Source: Torreya grandis (Eukaryota; Streptophyta; Pinopsida; Cupressales; Taxaceae). Taken from it: 64,000 nucleotides of DNA. Below are positions 1 to 12,119 of the stretch, piece by piece. Below the pieces are notes generated by a model. That model ran no database searches, had not been told where the DNA came from, and saw nothing but the letters and a program-made list of their open reading frames with translations. Both the position numbers and the translations under genes were made by a program. How positions within the stretch are numbered: position 1 is the stretch's first letter; each line of letters begins with the position of its first letter. The DNA lies in contig JARHVA010003526.1 in the NCBI GenBank assembly GCA_037957365.1, positions 1,117,001 through 1,181,000 of the forward strand. Direction: 5' to 3'.

Positions 1-480
1 AAATCAGAGTAAACTATGTTCACCTTTTCATTCACAACATTGTATTCTATGATCATATGTTTCATCCTTGGTTTTTTTTCCACTTTGATTTGATTCGGTA
101 CCCCTTTCCATGGAAACCATACATGTGAATAGTCTATGGACATGTATCCATTCAGGGCCTTGGTCCATTCCCTACTCAACATCAAACTGTAAGCATCAGG
201 AATGTCCACCACCTAGATGTCAATAAATTATTCAAACCTAAAATCAAAATCAAGTTGCATATGAACATTTAATAATTACCCAACTACCTTGACCTTTAAT
301 GTATATAAATAAGTAAAAAATCTATCAGATTTGATAGGAGTCAAGCTAAGTTGTTTATAAATACCTATTGGCATAATGTTGGTGGATGTACCAGAATCTA
401 ACAAGCACTTATGCAGACTCTTACCAAACATTATAACAATAAGTAAAAAAGGTGGGGAATCTATCTTAGCCTTGTACATA
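1..480 (-). pseudogene. Ty3/gypsy retropepsin-like protease (element F), cut by the window edge
   Basis: Decayed aspartic protease domain of a Ty3/gypsy polyprotein, which would have cleaved the Gag-Pol precursor. An open stretch at 276-479 carries the active-site motif LLDSGTSTNIMP. Reading on toward position 1, after in-frame stops, gives VVDIPDAYSLMLSREWTKAL and then HVWFPWKGVPNQIKVEKKP, which are the flap-distal and C-terminal blocks typical of plant gypsy proteases. The catalytic DSG is intact. The frame is interrupted by stops, so it is a pseudogene. Gag lies upstream on the same strand at 960-1600, giving the normal gag-protease order. Reverse transcriptase and integrase would lie beyond the left edge and cannot be judged. 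Confidence 0.85.
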
Positions 481-959
481 TAAAAATTGGCATTATCAAT
501 TTTGGATGGATTTCTTGGTATTTATATTATAAATGTCAGCATGTATTTATATTATAGGAGTCAAGCTAAGAATGTTAGTGCTTAGCTTTTGTACTATCTT
601 TAATATAGAGTCATTCTCACTCTTGGGAGTTTCTAAATTATGAACCTAATTATTATTTATACCATTGTTTAGTACCCAATCCTTTTAATCATTTTAATTA
701 GATCTAGTTACAATATGGTTTAAAAATCCTATGTTCTTGTTAGGAGTAGTATGGCTCAAGGGTAATTACTTCAAAGATGGGATCTGATCGAAAGCAGACC
801 TATTCTAATTATTATTAGGAAATATATTCAAGGTGGGTATATGTGGATTAACATTTGGGATAGATTAATCCATTTGTTCCTGAGGTTATATTTAATAATT
901 AATGATCACTACTTCATAATAGGCATGGGTTAAGTGGTTATGACTGGAAGGGATCTCCT

Positions 960-1600
960 TAGGAACACAAAAGTCATAGGATCTACTTCATCCTTATAGA
1001 TTTCTAAATCTAAGACATCATTAGGTTTGTAGGGATCTAGATATGTATATTTTAAAACCTAACATTAAATGCTCTTATGGACTCATTAGCATCTCTTTTG
1101 ATTGTGGAAAATTGTTAGTATAAGATACAGGGACTAATAACCTTGCCAAATTGGTCAATAAAGACATTGTTAAAACAATTCCATATGGTAATGTAATTGT
1201 CAAGAAAATTAAGAAACCATTCATATGAAACATCCCTAAATGTAAAAGGAAACAAACTACATGATAAATCTTCATGGGTGACATTTAAAAATCTTAATTT
1301 AAATTTGAATGATTTAATGTGTTCCTCTTAGTTACAACACCATTTGGAATAAACATTGGTAGATATTTCTCAAGATTATAGGGGAGATCATGTACTAAAC
1401 ATAATACATTTATGGAAGTATCACCTAACCACACCATACCTTGATGAAGGTCAAATTTAGGAGTACCTTGGAGTGGTGAATTTGTCAAAGACTTCAAATT
1501 CTACACCTACCTTTGTCATAGCTTTCTTATGGATTACTAGTTCAAGCAAAGGTTCCCTTGTCTCTAAATGTGACCTTGTTCTAATTCTAGGCAATTCCAT
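960..1600 (-). pseudogene. Ty3/gypsy Gag (element F), frameshifted
   Basis: Capsid (Gag) remnant. The probable start is the ATG whose first base is 1600, giving MELPRIRTRSHLETREPLLE. After frameshifts the retrotransposon Gag core is readable around 1050-1290: HEDLSCSLFPFTFRDVSYEW, then FLNFLDNYITIWNCFNNVFI, then DANESIRAFNVRF. This matches the plant pattern of a Tyr/Trp-rich helix followed by 'W..F...F..QF' and 'ESI..F..RF' (Retrotrans_gag family). Several stops and at least two frameshifts break it. It pairs with the protease at 1-480 and with a probable LTR at 2296-3061. Confidence 0.8.
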
Positions 1601-2295
1601 ATTGAGAAATTTGAATTATGTTTGAAATATAATTTTCCAAATCAATATTTACAAATGATAAAGACTAAACTTGCACATTAAGCGAAATTTTCAAAGATTC
1701 ACATAAAGAACAATAAAGGATTAAGATCTTCAACTAAACTAGCTCAAATATATGTCCAATTATATATATGTGAATGATGTTTACCAATATAAGCTTAAAT
1801 GAGATTAAATTTTCAAATGATCTATGAACATTTAACCAAAATAGATATTACTAACCTCAAACCTATTTAATTGACAAATTTAAAGACATATTTACCATAA
1901 TAAAGTGTATACTTTCAAAGAATGTTGATCTTTGTCTAAAGGAAGAATAAATATGGGTCTAAAACTATGAAGATCACCAATCCTTACACAATTATGCTAA
2001 AATAAGTAAAACTATGCAAATAATAAAATGATTTTTGATCAAAATACATCAAAATCAATAAAGACCCAATAAAGTCACAATGATTTGTGACCCTCCTTCT
2101 AGTGCCATCATAGATCCACCTATTGATGCCTCTAAGTGTATCACAAGTGATCTTAGTGTTTAAACAACACTTCTCATTTTAGAATTTATAAAATGAGTTA
2201 TAGGTTGTGGTTATCGGGTCACCTATGATGAAATAGTGGTAGAGCAAGCAAACTATTCCACAATATTTATAAATTTTAGTGGTTGGGAGCCACCT
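1601..2295 (-). other. Element F leader, with candidate primer-binding site
   Basis: Non-coding A+T-rich stretch between the presumed 5' LTR and gag. Read on the minus strand, TGGCTCCCAACCAC lies a few bases inside the LTR end (about 2279-2292). It is in the right place for a tRNA primer-binding site, but I cannot assign the tRNA. No open frame is supported. Confidence 0.4.
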
Positions 2296-3061
2296 TGGTC
2301 CTTTCAACAATATTTGTAAAAGATGCACTAATCTATACTAATATTGGTGAAATGTGATCAAATCCTAACCTAAGACTACTTTAAGATGAATATTTACAAT
2401 GGTTTTAAGCTACAATGATTTAGTTAAAAAAAAGATACAAAGGGAAAGGCAGGGTAAAAATAAAGTATGATGCTAATCTCCACCTCAAACATCATGAAAA
2501 AGTTTAAATTCCAACTGAACATACATTTAACTAATGTATATCATGAAATAACATACACCCAAATCTTATCACACACTAGTCAAATATCTAAGAATAGTAT
2601 GAATAAATACAAGGACTAGATTTACTTTAAATATTTACTACTATAGTCAAATAACATATGCACATTCTTATGCAAAGTAAATAACATGAAGTAAACCCAA
2701 GAACATTCAACTAATATAAAATTTCCACAAATTAGCAACCCTATATTGAATATGCACATCCATAATTCTTAAAAACCATTCAACTTTGAGATCTAAAATA
2801 GATAATTGAGAGAGAAGCTAAATAAAAATTCACACAAACAAGATGAGATATTATTCTCAAAATTTTCTGCTTGTATTAATTGCTTCAAAGTTTACACTAG
2901 TTTTTATAGCTCAAAAACTCCCTCCCTTTTTACAAATGAAAATACTCCTTTTATAAAATTCAATGAATCATGTCGATCAGTTGCCTCAACTTATAAGTGT
3001 ATAAAATGAAAAGGACAATTGTCCTTTCTATAAAGTTTCTAAAATACACTAGACTTTCTAC
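2296..3061 (-). repeat. Probable 5' LTR of gypsy element F
   Basis: On the minus strand this block starts TGTAGAAAG and ends GGACCA. It holds a TATA-like TATAAAAGGAG (about 2947-2957) and a second ATAAAAAC near 2910. These are followed by a transcript-leader-like stretch with TTAATACAAGCAG. That promoter layout, directly upstream of a leader and gag on the same strand, suggests an LTR. The partner LTR would be outside the window, so the borders are guesses. It could instead be an internal promoter region of a larger element that also contains frame E. Confidence 0.5.
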
Positions 3062-3205
3062 AATAGACTGACCTTTAGGAAATGTGCTAACAAAATGCAC
3101 ATGACTTTACAAAAGAATATTTCATTTCCAAAATTTAAAATGCTTTCTCAAAAGAGAATATCCTTAACTAATTAGTGTAACCTATGTTGATGAAGACCTT
3201 TATCT

Positions 3206-6200
3206 CTATTGAAGGAACCACATTACATTTTTATGCTTCTCATCAACTAACTTCAAATTGATAGCTAGATTAAGGAGGAACTCATCTTATTGGTCAGCTA
3301 GGTCATCTAGGTCTCTGTCATTTCTCTCTAAAGCTTCCTTATTTATCCTCACCTTAGCTATCTTTATATTTGAAGTTAGGATATATCCATGATCCAATTT
3401 TTTTCACCTCCATAACTACCTTGGATCTTACTCCTTACCTCTTGCATGACCAGAGTGGTCCTATGTTTAAAATCATCATCTACAATGATGCCTATGGAGA
3501 TGAGCTTTGTAGGCATGGAAATCATGGTCCCTGAGAGTTGTTCAATTTTGTTTAGAAGCTATTTGTCATCCTTGATGAGTCTCTCCAAGCTCTTGAACCA
3601 TGTGCTTAAACCATTGATCCTATCCATGATCAATCCTAGGATGGTGTTGATATGAGTAATGATGATAGTCTTTAAACCAAGGATTTTATCCCCTGTCAAG
3701 ATGATAATAAAATCCTTTATTTTATCCCTAAAACCTTACAATTAAGTGTTACTCCCTTAGATATTGTATCATATAGGTAAAATACACTCTATCTTAGCTT
3801 TGTTAACTTCCAAGAGTCAAAATGTACTGGAATTATCTCTCACACATCTCAATCATGTAATCAGAAACTAATAAAATTGCCTATTTTTCCAAATCCTCTT
3901 TCTCCCTTTATAGGTTCTTTATTCATTATTATATGCATTTGATACTAATTTTTAATTGGGTTGATTAAGCTTCATCTAGCCTAAGTATATCCTCCTCATA
4001 GCCTCCAACTAGAGTCAGACCAATAAATGGCTCCACCTTTTGAAAAGTGAATTCCTTTCGACCCACCATAGCTTTCTTTATTGTTACTCTTTCTAATCCA
4101 ATAGTGGTTGGGTCAAATTAGACACTTATTAAAGAGTGTGTTATTGTTTGAGGCTCTAGGACTTCCATTTAGGTTCTGTCTGAAGATCTAGGAGTAGGCA
4201 TTTGTATTTTTTTCTCTTTTAATTACAAATCCACTATCTAGGGCTTAAGCTGCTCATGAACTATGATGTTAGTAGACTTTGTGATGGCCCATTGATGGTG
4301 CAGAGTTGGGATATTTTTGAACTTTACATATAAGAACCATTCAAGAATGGTTGGACCATAAATTATATTCTCATCACTAAACAAATTTACCTCACACAAA
4401 GATTGAGTGAGGGTTATCTTAGGCTTCTTGGTTCCCATAGGAACCAAGGCTAGCTCAAATTTTCTCTTATGAGGGAGAACAAATTGAAATAAGTCCAAAG
4501 ATATCTCCTTCCACCTTTCCTTTATTATTTACTCAAACTAGGGTTAAGGTTATTCTTATTGAGTTTGAGGCTCCTCTTCTTACACCTCTTCTTCATTTGA
4601 TATATAATCACAAGTAAGTGATCCCAAAGCATCTTCTATTATTTGTCTAGGATGCAATGCAATCATGTATATGTATTCAATTGGAAACTCTAGCTTTTTT
4701 AATTTGGAAGATGATAATGCCCCTTCACCAAGTCTTTATTTAAGTTTCTCTTTTATTTCACCTTATGAAATTGGTGCCTCTAGATTTTCTAGAGGAGGCC
4801 TAGTCCTGGTAGCAAATGGTATTGTAAAGGATTCATCTACCAAATTTCACTAGATAGATTCTCATCTCTTTTCAACCTAGCCTTGATATTGATATTGTGA
4901 TTTTTAAATCTTGCTAAGGCCTCTAAAAATTAAGATGATTAGATGTACATTGTGTCATAGACACCAAGTTTATGTTCATATTTCATTTTAATCTACTTGG
5001 ATTTCAAATGCATCACAACATTATCCTAGGGGTTCCACTACCTTAAATCATCATTCTATAAATTGAATGACTCCCTATGCTTGGAGATGGTGTCTACATT
5101 GTCCCAATTCTACAACACATTTCTACTAATAGTCAAAGGAAAAGGATGGAGTATCTCTTTCAATTTTTGTTAGCATACTCTATCAATACCATGCAATAAT
5201 TGGTATGAAATCTCATATTTAACAAACTTTGTGGGTACATAGATTGTAAATATAGGAGGCTGACATAAGGTTCCCTCTATCCTAATTATAGTACAATTAG
5301 GATGGGATGTTACCAAAGGTCCCTAATAAGTTTTACATAATTATTGATTAAGGGAGTCACTCTCATCATAGAGATCCCTATAATAGCCTTAAATAAGGAT
5401 GGATATACACAATCACAAATAAATTATATGTGGTCCCTATACATGAAGATATGTTATTTAGAATAGTAGTGGGAGACTATTTATCTTCTCTTAGGTGACA
5501 AGTTTTTGATGTTAGGGATTGTGGTGGTGGCCAATAGGGCATCCAAAAGATAAGACATCATAAATAAGTGGTTTATATTCCTCTTATTTATGGTAGAGAA
5601 TTGTTACTTCAAGAAAATACTGAACATTTTTCTAATATGAGGGGTAAGTCTCTTTTCATCCATGAAATATATATAAAGGACCCGTAGTTTACTAACATAA
5701 GTTATGGAAGGGGCCCTAGAAAATTTGTTGTGAAAAGTCATAATAATCCTAATTACTACCCTAAATTGGGCAATAGGGATTCTTCGTATAGGATTATAAA
5801 CTACATGGGTTCTTAAATATAGCCATGGGGCAAGGGTGGTTTTTAGGTCATTTTGGCTGGACCATTGCATAATTATGGGAAAATCTACTTGAGGAATGGG
5901 AAGTTTTTCATAGGTTTCAAAGGTCATGGGGGAAATGTAAGAAACTTTCTTAAAATTGTGTTCATGCACTATCATATCTTGGTAAATTCTATGATCATTA
6001 AAGATAGGGGTAATAACATCAATACAATGAAGTACCTCTAGTTTTGTCATTATATGGTGAAGGTTTATCATTTGGACTGAAACCAAGTCATAGTACCTCT
6101 ATAAAAATATGGCATTCTTTTCATCCTCCTTGGTGATTTCTTGTAACTGTTCGATGGCCTATAAAATCTTGGACTAGTTATTATCTTAGGTATTCAATGT

Positions 6201-6594
6201 TATCACATCTAATACAGTGTCTTTAAAGACTATTCCTTCTACATCTGAAGTCAAGTATAGTTCTATGTCTTCTCTATTTTGTAATTTTCATGCTACCATG
6301 GTTGTGAGTCTATGAATTTCTCATTAGCGGTTTGTAATCAACCTTAGGGTTAATTTTCACTTGTTTAAATGGTAATTAGACTCTTTCTAGCTCAGTTATG
6401 ATCAAATTGGGGTCAAATTAAGGATTCTATAGACACTAAGGATTTTTACAGGTCTTTTCAAGATTTAATGGTAATGGTTGTTTGCACTTAGGTGAACTTG
6501 GTGGCAAGATTTGATTTTGGACTTCTACCTTCATGCCTTTACTTTTTTTGATCCAATAAAATCTTAGGTTTTGTCTTTTTTTCTTAAGTGGCAT
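3206..6594 (-). pseudogene. Decayed large reading frame E, protein unknown
   Basis: A minus-strand coding remnant of about 1,130 codons. It starts at the ATG at 6594 (MPLKKKRQNLRFYWIKKSKG). The longest unbroken piece is 160 codons (5604-6086) and ends DEKRLTPHIRKMFSIFLK. The same frame runs on past stops with YLLDALLATTTIPNIKNLS. A further segment near 5000-5270 reads FTIYVPTKFVKYEISYQLLH, then HPFPLTISRNVL and NWDNVDTISKHRESFN. An 86-codon piece sits at 4238-4498. The C-terminal part (3206-3700) is rich in Leu, Lys and Glu and looks coiled-coil, ending NLAINLKLVDEKHKN. Most stops sit where Gln, Arg or Trp would fit. I recognise no domain. It could be an accessory frame of a large gypsy element (F lies downstream on the same strand) or a separate repeat-borne gene. 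Confidence 0.6.
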
Positions 6595-8569
6595 CGATAT
6601 GGCACCTAGATGGCACCTTCATAGCACTTTTTTCATAAATACATTAAAACTTGACCATGGCCTTTTAAAATTTGTCTTTAATCTCACTCCATCAGATATA
6701 TTTCTATGGATCAATACTGATCATTGATATTGATCCTACTAGTTGCATGTCACTAGCTATCCTTTATACCAGGCCCCATGGTTGCATTACTTGGTAATCC
6801 CATGGACCTTCTGAGCTTTACATTGAATAATATATAGTGGTCTCACTTTGTTTGATCATGCTGGTCTGATTATGTGTGAGCCATCAATCCTAAAAGGTAC
6901 ATAAAATTTAACTTAGCCTAAGACCATGTAAATAACTTAGGTTAAATAATTTAGTCTAAGGTTTCATTTCATGTTAAAAAACATGAAATAAAACTTAGGC
7001 TAAAGTTTTTAGGCTATGTTTATATCATATCAAAAGGGATCCAATATAAAAAGATGACTTAACTTAAGGTTTTTAACCTAAGGTTTTTATCATATTGATG
7101 AATACAAGGCAAAATTTGGGACACATACTTTAAGCTAGGATTCATACCATAAGGACTCACATTTTGTCAAGCCTCACCAACAAGCCCATAAAATGTTTCA
7201 CAAGAATATGAGAGTATATATATAGATTTAACATAAGGTTTTGAACTAAGGTCTGGTCTAATGTTAAAAAACATGATTCAACCTTATGATAATATTCAAG
7301 CTAAGCTCATGGTATTTATAATTTTCCCTCATATATGTTTAAATTTTAAATTCAAACATAGCTTCCCATTAATTTAAAACTAGTCTTAACATTGAAGCAT
7401 AAAACTTTCAAGCATGATTAAGGTAATAACATGTTTATTTATCCAAGTAGGATTGGTCCATGAGTTTTAAATTTGATGATCCTTTGGATGTCAATGATGG
7501 ATTCATATATGTCAATGACATTCACACAAAAATCAAAATTATGCTCTAGAAATGTATCACCAGGGTTTAAATTTGATGGCCTCATGGATGTCAATAACAA
7601 CTTTGTAGATGTCAAATAACAAGCACAAAAATGTCAAAATGAAGTCCTATAGAACATAGTAAGCCCTACGGAAATGTTGACCCATTATGTGTCTTTAGAT
7701 CAAATTCATCTAAGCAAGAGTGAACCTTTGATCATGATCCAAGTAGCTAGCTATGATTGGTTCCTCTAGGATAAAGCTTTGGACTCATCAGGTCCATCCA
7801 CATCATCTAACCCATTCTACCTAAATTTACATGGGTCATAGATCCTGTAGAGAATCATGTGACTTAAGTTAGGGCTTGGGGAAAATAGGACTTAGGATAA
7901 TGTCTCGATACTAAGGTCTTGTAAGGGGCCTTTGGACTAATATTGTAGACTAAGCTTTGTGTAAATAAAACCAACCCAAGCTAGGAATTCAATAAAAAAA
8001 ACCCTGTAAACATTAATTTTGGACCATGTTAATATAAAAAGGGGATAAAGGAGCTCAAGACATATAAGGGGACCAAGATCATAACTTTTAGACTTAGGTT
8101 TTTTCATGTCAAAAAACATGACCATGCCTTAATATAAATATTAGGCTTAAGTTTATGGACTATTTAAAATGTTCTTGCTAAAATAATTCTTGCCCATGTT
8201 TTGAATTTGTTTTAAAATAACCCATGTCAAGGTTTTTAAATGAGGGTTTTAGGAAGCTTAGACATGGATTCAACTTGAATTTTAATATATTAGAGGTTAA
8301 TAAAAGGTCAAACTGAGATAGAATTATAAACCTAGGTATTATCTCATCAAGGATAGATCCATTAAACCTATGATCTAAAACATAAAGATCCATTATTAAC
8401 AACATTAGACAAAGCTAAATTAGAACCATGAACAATAGATGACCAATCAGACCAAGTGGTGGATGATATTAAATTTTAAATAATGTGCAAAATAAGTTAA
8501 TGATGATCTAATCAAGTGAATTTCAACTCCTAAATACAAATTCCACAATTTAACACATGGGTCCCCAAT
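6595..8569. other. Non-coding A+T-rich stretch upstream of frame E
   Basis: No coding frame supported. It holds repeated phrases of the type 'aacctaaggttttt', a diverged 100-bp tandem duplication, and three copies of a short palindrome of the form CATGTT-AAAA-AACATG. It may be the 5' leader or LTR of the element that carried frame E. Its right border is where homology with element B begins, near 8570. Confidence 0.5.
7466..7665. repeat. Diverged tandem duplication, unit about 100 bp
   Basis: Two adjacent copies (7466-7565 and 7566-7665) share the order TTTAAATTTGATG, TGGATGTCAAT, a second ATGTCAA, CACAAAAAT and TCAAAAT. They are clearly related but well diverged, so the duplication is old. 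Confidence 0.6.
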
Positions 8570-9781
8570 TTTTCGAAATAGGGGTTATGTTGACCTCAAC
8601 ATATACATCATGGCCATGGAACTTATCTTTGCTTGTTACACACACTAGTTTTTGATGCCATGAAGGACCTCATGCATCTCCCTTACCTTCTTGGGTGCCA
8701 TGATATACATCATGCCCCATCTCCCTAGGTAGATACCTAGTTATTACTTAGATTTACTGTTACATACATTTATATATCTATCTTGACACCCTTGTGAATG
8801 TTAGACATGACATACATCTTATATTACATACTTATGCTTATATTATCTTAGATTATAATTATGTATGCGTATTATATTGGATTATTATGTAGATATCATA
8901 TATGATATGGCTAACACACATTTTGTAAAGCTTTTTCTTTTAAGGACATTTCTTGTAAAATTTTAATAAATCCCATCAAAATAAGGTGCATTCACAAGGG
9001 TTTATCATGGAAATCAAGCTCCTATATTGCATTCACAATTCATTTTCAACACATAGTCTTAGATTATAGAAAATCAGACTCAGGTAAACATAAAAGAAAA
9101 TAGTGACAAAAAAAGCAACACATTTGCAAAAAAATTAAACCAAAAGGACATTAACACCCAAATTGGGACATTAACACCCAAATTGGGGCACTAATTCCAC
9201 ATTTAGAATAATGGTGTTACTATCCAAGACATGGAATTACTATCTATTATCTTTAGTTTTAGAACAACTTAGATTGGCTAAAAAATTATAACATATACAC
9301 TATAGGTTTCTATAGATTTAGTTATATATTTATCAATTATACTTAATTTTGATCAGATTCATACTAGTTAGGTCACATTCATATTATTTTTATTATATTG
9401 GGGGTATCATTCTTGATATGAACATTACCATATTTAATTCAGTTACCTAGATAAATATTATTACAAATCAATCCAAAATCTATATGCTTAGATATAAATT
9501 TGGGGGCATGTGCATAACACATTATTTTTGTATGCTCACTTAAACACTAATTTATCAAATGGATTGAAAAAATCCATGTCATTATCTATGTTATATACAC
9601 CCAACATCATATTCTATGTTTCACACCAATTTCATGCCTTACTCCATCTATATTGGTTGGCATTTTTGAGTGGCCTAGAGTTTCCTAATGTACTTGAGGG
9701 CTAGAGAGCTAATATACCTAGTTAGATATTTATATATTTGATTCATGTAGTTTAGTTTTAGATACATATACTATGCATGGG
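8570..9781 (+). mobile_element. Element B, left fragment (plus-strand gypsy, 3' non-coding region)
   Basis: This stretch matches, in opposite orientation, the 3' non-coding region of element A at about 15850-17130. Shared landmarks in order are a short CA run (8636-8645; 101 bp in A), 'catcatgccccatctccctaggta' versus the A equivalent at 16950-16975, CTTGACACCCTT, and TTGGTTGGCAT followed by GTGGCCTAGAG at 9652-9681. It is interrupted at 9782 by element C and continues at 12641. B's coding part is missing on the left. Confidence 0.75.
9147..9186. repeat. 20-bp tandem duplication in element B
   Basis: GACATTAACACCCAAATTGG occurs twice in a row (9147-9166, 9167-9186), followed by GGCACTAATTCC. 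It lies at the site homologous to the ATTAGTG/CACTAAT dyad of element A. Confidence 0.85.
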
Positions 9782-10296
9782 TGATCTAAAACTCAATAAA
9801 TAAGAATAATATATTAACAATAATGCCATCTTTGAGAAGAGATGTTTTATTCATCAAATTTGTAGATCCAAACATATGCTTATCTTTGAGAAGAGATGTC
9901 TTATTTTTCATTTTGGGTTACATATTAATTTATACACATTTTTAAGGTAGGATAAGGATGTGGAAGTTCACCAATCTCAAGGGAGATCAAGTGGTTCAAC
10001 TTCCATGATTTATAATAATACATAATTCAAGGAATTTTTTTTTTAAGAAACTTACTATTTTTAGACTGCACTACTAAAATTGAAATTTAGGAAACTTTCA
10101 TTTATTTTTCATGGTTCAAAACCCACCAAGTATATCTCATGCCATCTCATGATTTTCATCTCATTCTTATCTTTCCAATGGTTCAAATGGGGAGTCAAAT
10201 GGAGCTATGGTGCAAAAGTTATGGCTCTTAGAAGTTCTACCACCAATTGGGGTAGAACCATTAACCAAATTATCACTTGAAAATTTTCTCAGATCA
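9782..10296 (-). repeat. 3' LTR of element C
   Basis: 515 bp. Pairs with 12120-12640. Both contain two copies of GAGAAGAGATG or its variant about 60 bp apart, then GGGAGATCAAGTGGTT, then GGAGCTATGGTGCAAAAGTT. The inner flank on the minus strand is a purine-rich GAGAGAAGAA, the polypurine tract expected next to a 3' LTR. Confidence 0.88.
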
Positions 10297-10399
10297 TTCT
10301 TCTCTCGTTGAGAATTAATGGTCCCCATTACATCAAGATTTGTCATCAAGTGTGGTAATTGTGTTTTGGTTTGATTCTTGATGCATACTTAGAATGAAC

Positions 10400-10500
10400 T
10401 ATGCTTTGTGGAGCTGTGTAGGGCTTCATTGTTCACCATTTCTATCTGACCATTAGTCTATGGATGGAAGGATATGAACTTAGTTAGCTTGTTATCTATT
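10400..10500 (-). pseudogene. Integrase scrap of element C
   Basis: On the minus strand this reads TKF-SFHP-(stop)-TNGQIEMVNNEALHSST, a degraded form of the 'SFHPQTDGQTE.VN' motif that marks the end of the Ty3/gypsy integrase catalytic core. It lies only about 150 bp from the protease, so reverse transcriptase and RNase H have been lost between them. Confidence 0.7.
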
Positions 10501-10642
10501 TTCTTCTATTATTGTGTTGTTTACGTAGTCAAGGCTATAACATCGACCCTTTTGGGTTCATGTGCTTGACCACCATGAGAATGAATTTCTTGGCACTAAT
10601 CAGGGAGACATATGTATAAGGTGGTACTTATGGTACCCTATA

Positions 10643-10969
10643 TCACCATGTTTCAAGAGTGAGGGTGATCCTCCAAGTTTTTGATTCATAGATTCCATGC
10701 CAATCATACATGAATGGCTGACCAAATATTATATCATAAACATATAAATTTACCACATCACATAAGACCTCATCTTGGAAAGGTTTTATTGCATATGAGA
10801 GAAGACATTGGTGGGTGACACGGAGGTTTCTCCTTGGACTCAACCATCCAATACTGTATGGCTTTGGGTTAGGCTTCATGGAAAAATTTAGGCTTTTCAC
10901 AACATTAGTAGAGATTAAATTCTTTTGACTCCCACTATCAAGAATGAAATGTAAAGGCTTACCTTTCAC
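10643..10969 (-). pseudogene. Ty3/gypsy protease of element C
   Basis: A 108-codon open remnant of the aspartic protease. It shows the active-site block FILDSGSQKNLIS, then KPNPKPYSIGWLSP, VTHQCLLSYAIKPF, DEVLCDVVNLYVYDIIFGQP and FMYDWHGIYE. This is the standard chromovirus-type plant gypsy protease order, with the normal 'LLGRPW' changed to IFGQPF. The catalytic Asp is intact. It belongs to the Gag-Pol polyprotein with Gag at 11059-11923 upstream. The 327-nt open stretch is long for such a decayed element, but the surrounding frame is broken. Confidence 0.85.
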
Positions 10970-11058
10970 CCATAACTTAGAGTGAAATAACCTTTCTTTG
11001 TTATTTGGCCTCTCCTCATGGGTCTATGATGAAGAAATTATGGCATTGAGCTTGGCAT

Positions 11059-11923
11059 CTACAATCTTTTCTTCATCCTCTTTGACTGTAGGTCGTGTAT
11101 CAGGCAGAGTAGTAGATCTTGATGATTGTGACTCAAAAAGTAGGGAATTGATGGCTCGACATTCTTCTTTAGAGTATGTTCTAGATTTTTGGTAATCACA
11201 CCATTTATTAATCTTCCCTTCCTTTTTCTTCCAATTTTGGCCTCATGTTTTACCTTCTTTGTCACTTTTCCATTTTGAAGGCTGACTCTTCATATTCATT
11301 CTTCCATGCTTCTACCCAATCTTCACCATGAACTTGTATGCCTCACTAAGGGTTTCCAAATTGAAGAGTTCCATCTCCCCCCATATATACCATTTTAGTC
11401 CACCATGATATTTGAGAACCTTATGTTTTTCACTTTCTTAGATGCCCAATCTCATAGACAGAGAATGAAAAATGTCAGTGTAATCTTGAATAAATTATTC
11501 CATACCTTGGTAAAATTATTGCCACTCTATATACAGATCATCATATGCTCTAATGGGGCATTATTATTCATTTATATCTTCTATAAAATCATCTTAGGTA
11601 GGTTCTATCTCAAGGCCAATATCATCCATAATGAATCTATTCTTGTACACTTCCCACCAATTTTTGATAGGCAATGATGCTTTTAAAAGAGAAAAAGTGA
11701 TATTCTCTTTATCGATAAATTTATTTACCAAAAAATATGAAGATAATTGATCCAACCAATTTTCTAATGCATCACCATTGATTTTTCCTTCAAATGTAGG
11801 GATATAAAAATTCACTTGAACCTTGAAGGGTGTTGGGGCACTAAAAAAATGTGGGGGTGTAGATGAGGAGCCAAAATTTCCCATGGAGACTTGTTGGATA
11901 ATTTGAGTGAATTGTTGTATCAT
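11059..11923 (-). pseudogene. Ty3/gypsy Gag of element C
   Basis: Capsid remnant with the N-terminal domain open at 11594-11923. It reads FYIPTFEGKINGDALENWLD, then QLSSYFLVNKFIDKENITFS and LLKASLPIKNWWEVY, which matches the plant Retrotrans_gag pattern 'F.GK..GDA..NWL..L..YF...K'. Downstream, near 11190-11210, another frame gives KWCDYQKSRTYSKEECRA. This resembles the unusual 'WC..H.S.TH.T.ECRA' zinc-binding box found between Gag and protease in some plant gypsy families. Frameshifts separate the pieces. Confidence 0.8.
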
Positions 11924-12103
11924 TTACACTTGCTACTATTAGAGGGCTTCATTCACCATTTTATTGAAAGGATTAGATGTCTCAGTGTTGTCCACCATTT
12001 GAGGTTTTTTAGAGTAAGTAGGTGGATAGTTTATTGGTTCTATTTTCTACCCAAGCTTCTTGTAATCTAACCTCATCCTCAGGATCATACACTATAAAGA
12101 CAA

Positions 12104-12119
12104 ACCAATCTGATACGAT
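12104..12119 (-). other. Primer-binding site of element C
   Basis: On the minus strand ATCGTATCAGATTGG follows the LTR end directly. It matches the TGGTATCAGAGC type, complementary to initiator tRNA-Met, with a few changes. Its position confirms the LTR border and the minus orientation. Confidence 0.7.

Noticed and set aside
3446..3655. 69-codon plus-strand frame
   Set aside because: Antisense to the coiled-coil end of frame E, which continues in frame over a much longer distance.
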